Shown in pieces: positions 28,810 through 29,354 of a stretch of 29,354 nt of DNA. The stretch is from a virus. The notes beneath the pieces were generated by a model, which ran no database searches, was not told where the DNA came from, and worked only from the letters and a program-made list of their open reading frames with translations. The DNA lies in the IMG/VR virus record IMGVR_UViG_3300009158_000019, positions 1-29,354 of that record, one strand, 5' to 3'. Each line of letters begins with the position of its first letter. Positions within the stretch are counted from its first letter, which is position 1. The position numbers were made by a program, and so were the translations under genes.

Positions 28810-29354
28810 TTATAATGAAGTTATTGTTTCCCACGCTGAAGCCGTTCTAACGCAAAGTTTACCCAAAGTAGTATCGTAAACTACTAACCCACTTGCAGGC
28901 GAAGCAATAGCGTTCTTTTGTGTTGTAGTCATGCGAGGAGGTAAGAAGCCTTTTGTAGTTGATTCAACAGTTAAAATAGAAGAAGCTATTTCAGTTGTTG
29001 TATTAATAAGAACATTTGCGTTATTATTTAAGCGTATTCCTACTGCGTAAGTACTACCATTCCAATAATATAAATCGTTCGTTCCTCCTGCTCCTGCATT
29101 TGTTCCTCCATAAATACTCATTGCAGCATTTGTTTTACTTAATGCCAATGAAGTTCCAAATCTTATTGCATTTCCTAAAACTAAAGAGAAATCTCCACTC
29201 ACCCTCGCCGTTCCATTCACATCGAGCTTGAAACCTGCGTCTGTTGTTGTGCCGATGGCTACATTTAATGTAGAAAAAACTGTTAAGGCTGCTGTTCCAC
29301 TTCTTGCGAGTTGTAAATTACGATTCGAAGAAAGCATACAATATGTCGAATTAT
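28810..29354 (-). CDS. Tail fibre protein, C-terminal part (continues from 1701-1)
   Basis: This is residues 568-740 of the junction-spanning fibre. The ATG at 29337 is internal (residue 566), not the start. The end has TTDAGFKLDVNGTARVSG, then TTKGFLPPRMTTTQKNAIAS and GLVVYDTTLGKLCVRTASAW. The last block (KGFLPPRMTT, GLVVYDT, W-E near the end) is the standard terminal module of Bacteroidota phage fibres. Bases 29332-29354 repeat 1-23 and should be counted once. Confidence 0.85.
   Translation of the reverse strand, partial: NSTYCMLSSNRNLQLARSGTAALTVFSTLNVAIGTTTDAGFKLDVNGTARVSGDFSLVLGNAIRFGTSLALSKTNAAMSIYGGTNAGAGGTNDLYYWNGSTYAVGIRLNNNANVLINTTTEIASSILTVESTTKGFLPPRMTTTQKNAIASPASGLVVYDTTLGKLCVRTASAWETITSL
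29332..29354. repeat. Terminal redundancy, copy 2
   Basis: Identical to bases 1-23. It lies inside the fibre coding sequence, so it reflects circular closure of the assembly rather than a non-coding repeat. Confidence 0.95.

Noticed and set aside
28810-29337. Separate 175-aa gene starting at ATG 29337
   Set aside because: The frame continues upstream without a stop through the 23-bp redundancy into 1-1701, so this ATG is residue 566 of the fibre.
1-29354. Integrase, attachment site, CRISPR array or insertion sequence
   Set aside because: No tyrosine or serine recombinase, transposase or regularly spaced repeat array was seen. The 23-bp terminal repeat is explained by circular closure.

Overview
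The window is one complete, circular or circularly permuted genome of a tailed bacteriophage. The first 23 bases are repeated exactly as the last 23, so the unique length is 29,331 bp. A single 740-codon gene reads in frame across that junction, with its N-terminal part at 1701..1 and its C-terminal part at 29331..28810, which supports the closure. Every gene I can support lies on the minus strand. Transcription therefore runs from high to low coordinates around the whole circle.

The host is probably a member of the Bacteroidota. The DNA is AT-rich. Starts lack Shine-Dalgarno sequences and are preceded instead by A/T-rich leaders. One promoter fits the Bacteroidota pattern exactly (TTTG, 19 bases, TACATTTG at 13671-13701). 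Many proteins belong to families I associate with Bacteroidota phages: the DUF6712-type connector, the XkdF-type protease, the small tube protein, the fibre ending and the tail-tip proteins. No integrase, tRNA, CRISPR array or insertion sequence was seen.

Layout in transcription order. (1) Head and connector: prohead protease, scaffold-like protein, major capsid protein, tube-like protein, small virion protein, portal and DUF6712-like connector (20992 to 15411). (2) Lysis: YkuD-like endolysin, two holin-like membrane proteins and a nested spanin-like pair (15317 to 13749). (3) Early and replication module behind the promoter at 13.7 kb: small proteins, an SSB-like protein with an acidic tail, a DnaA domain IV protein and putative replisome proteins (13647 to 9301). 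(4) A metallophosphoesterase and the large terminase (8891 to 6709). (5) A 508-bp gene-free region (6201-6708) with two tandem DnaA boxes, direct repeats, dyads and a plus-strand terminator, a candidate replication origin and control region. (6) VRR-NUC nuclease, sigma-like factor and small proteins (6200 to 4681). (7) A second gene-free region (4201-4680) rich in hairpins, including one whose loop can pair with an upstream segment. (8) HAD-type phosphatase, small proteins, small terminase, a tail-chaperone-like gene with a probable -1 frameshift, tail fibre, HK97-gp10-like protein, two large tail-tip proteins and the tape measure (4200 to 1, then 29331 to 21022).

The long tape measure and the tube, chaperone and gp10-like genes suggest a siphovirus-like particle. 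The phage carries no recognisable polymerase or replicative helicase. It probably recruits the host replisome through its DnaA-like protein and accessory replication proteins. The most notable unexplained signals are the frameshift, the candidate origin, the structured non-coding region, and a 9-base motif (TTTCCACTA) that recurs only between genes.
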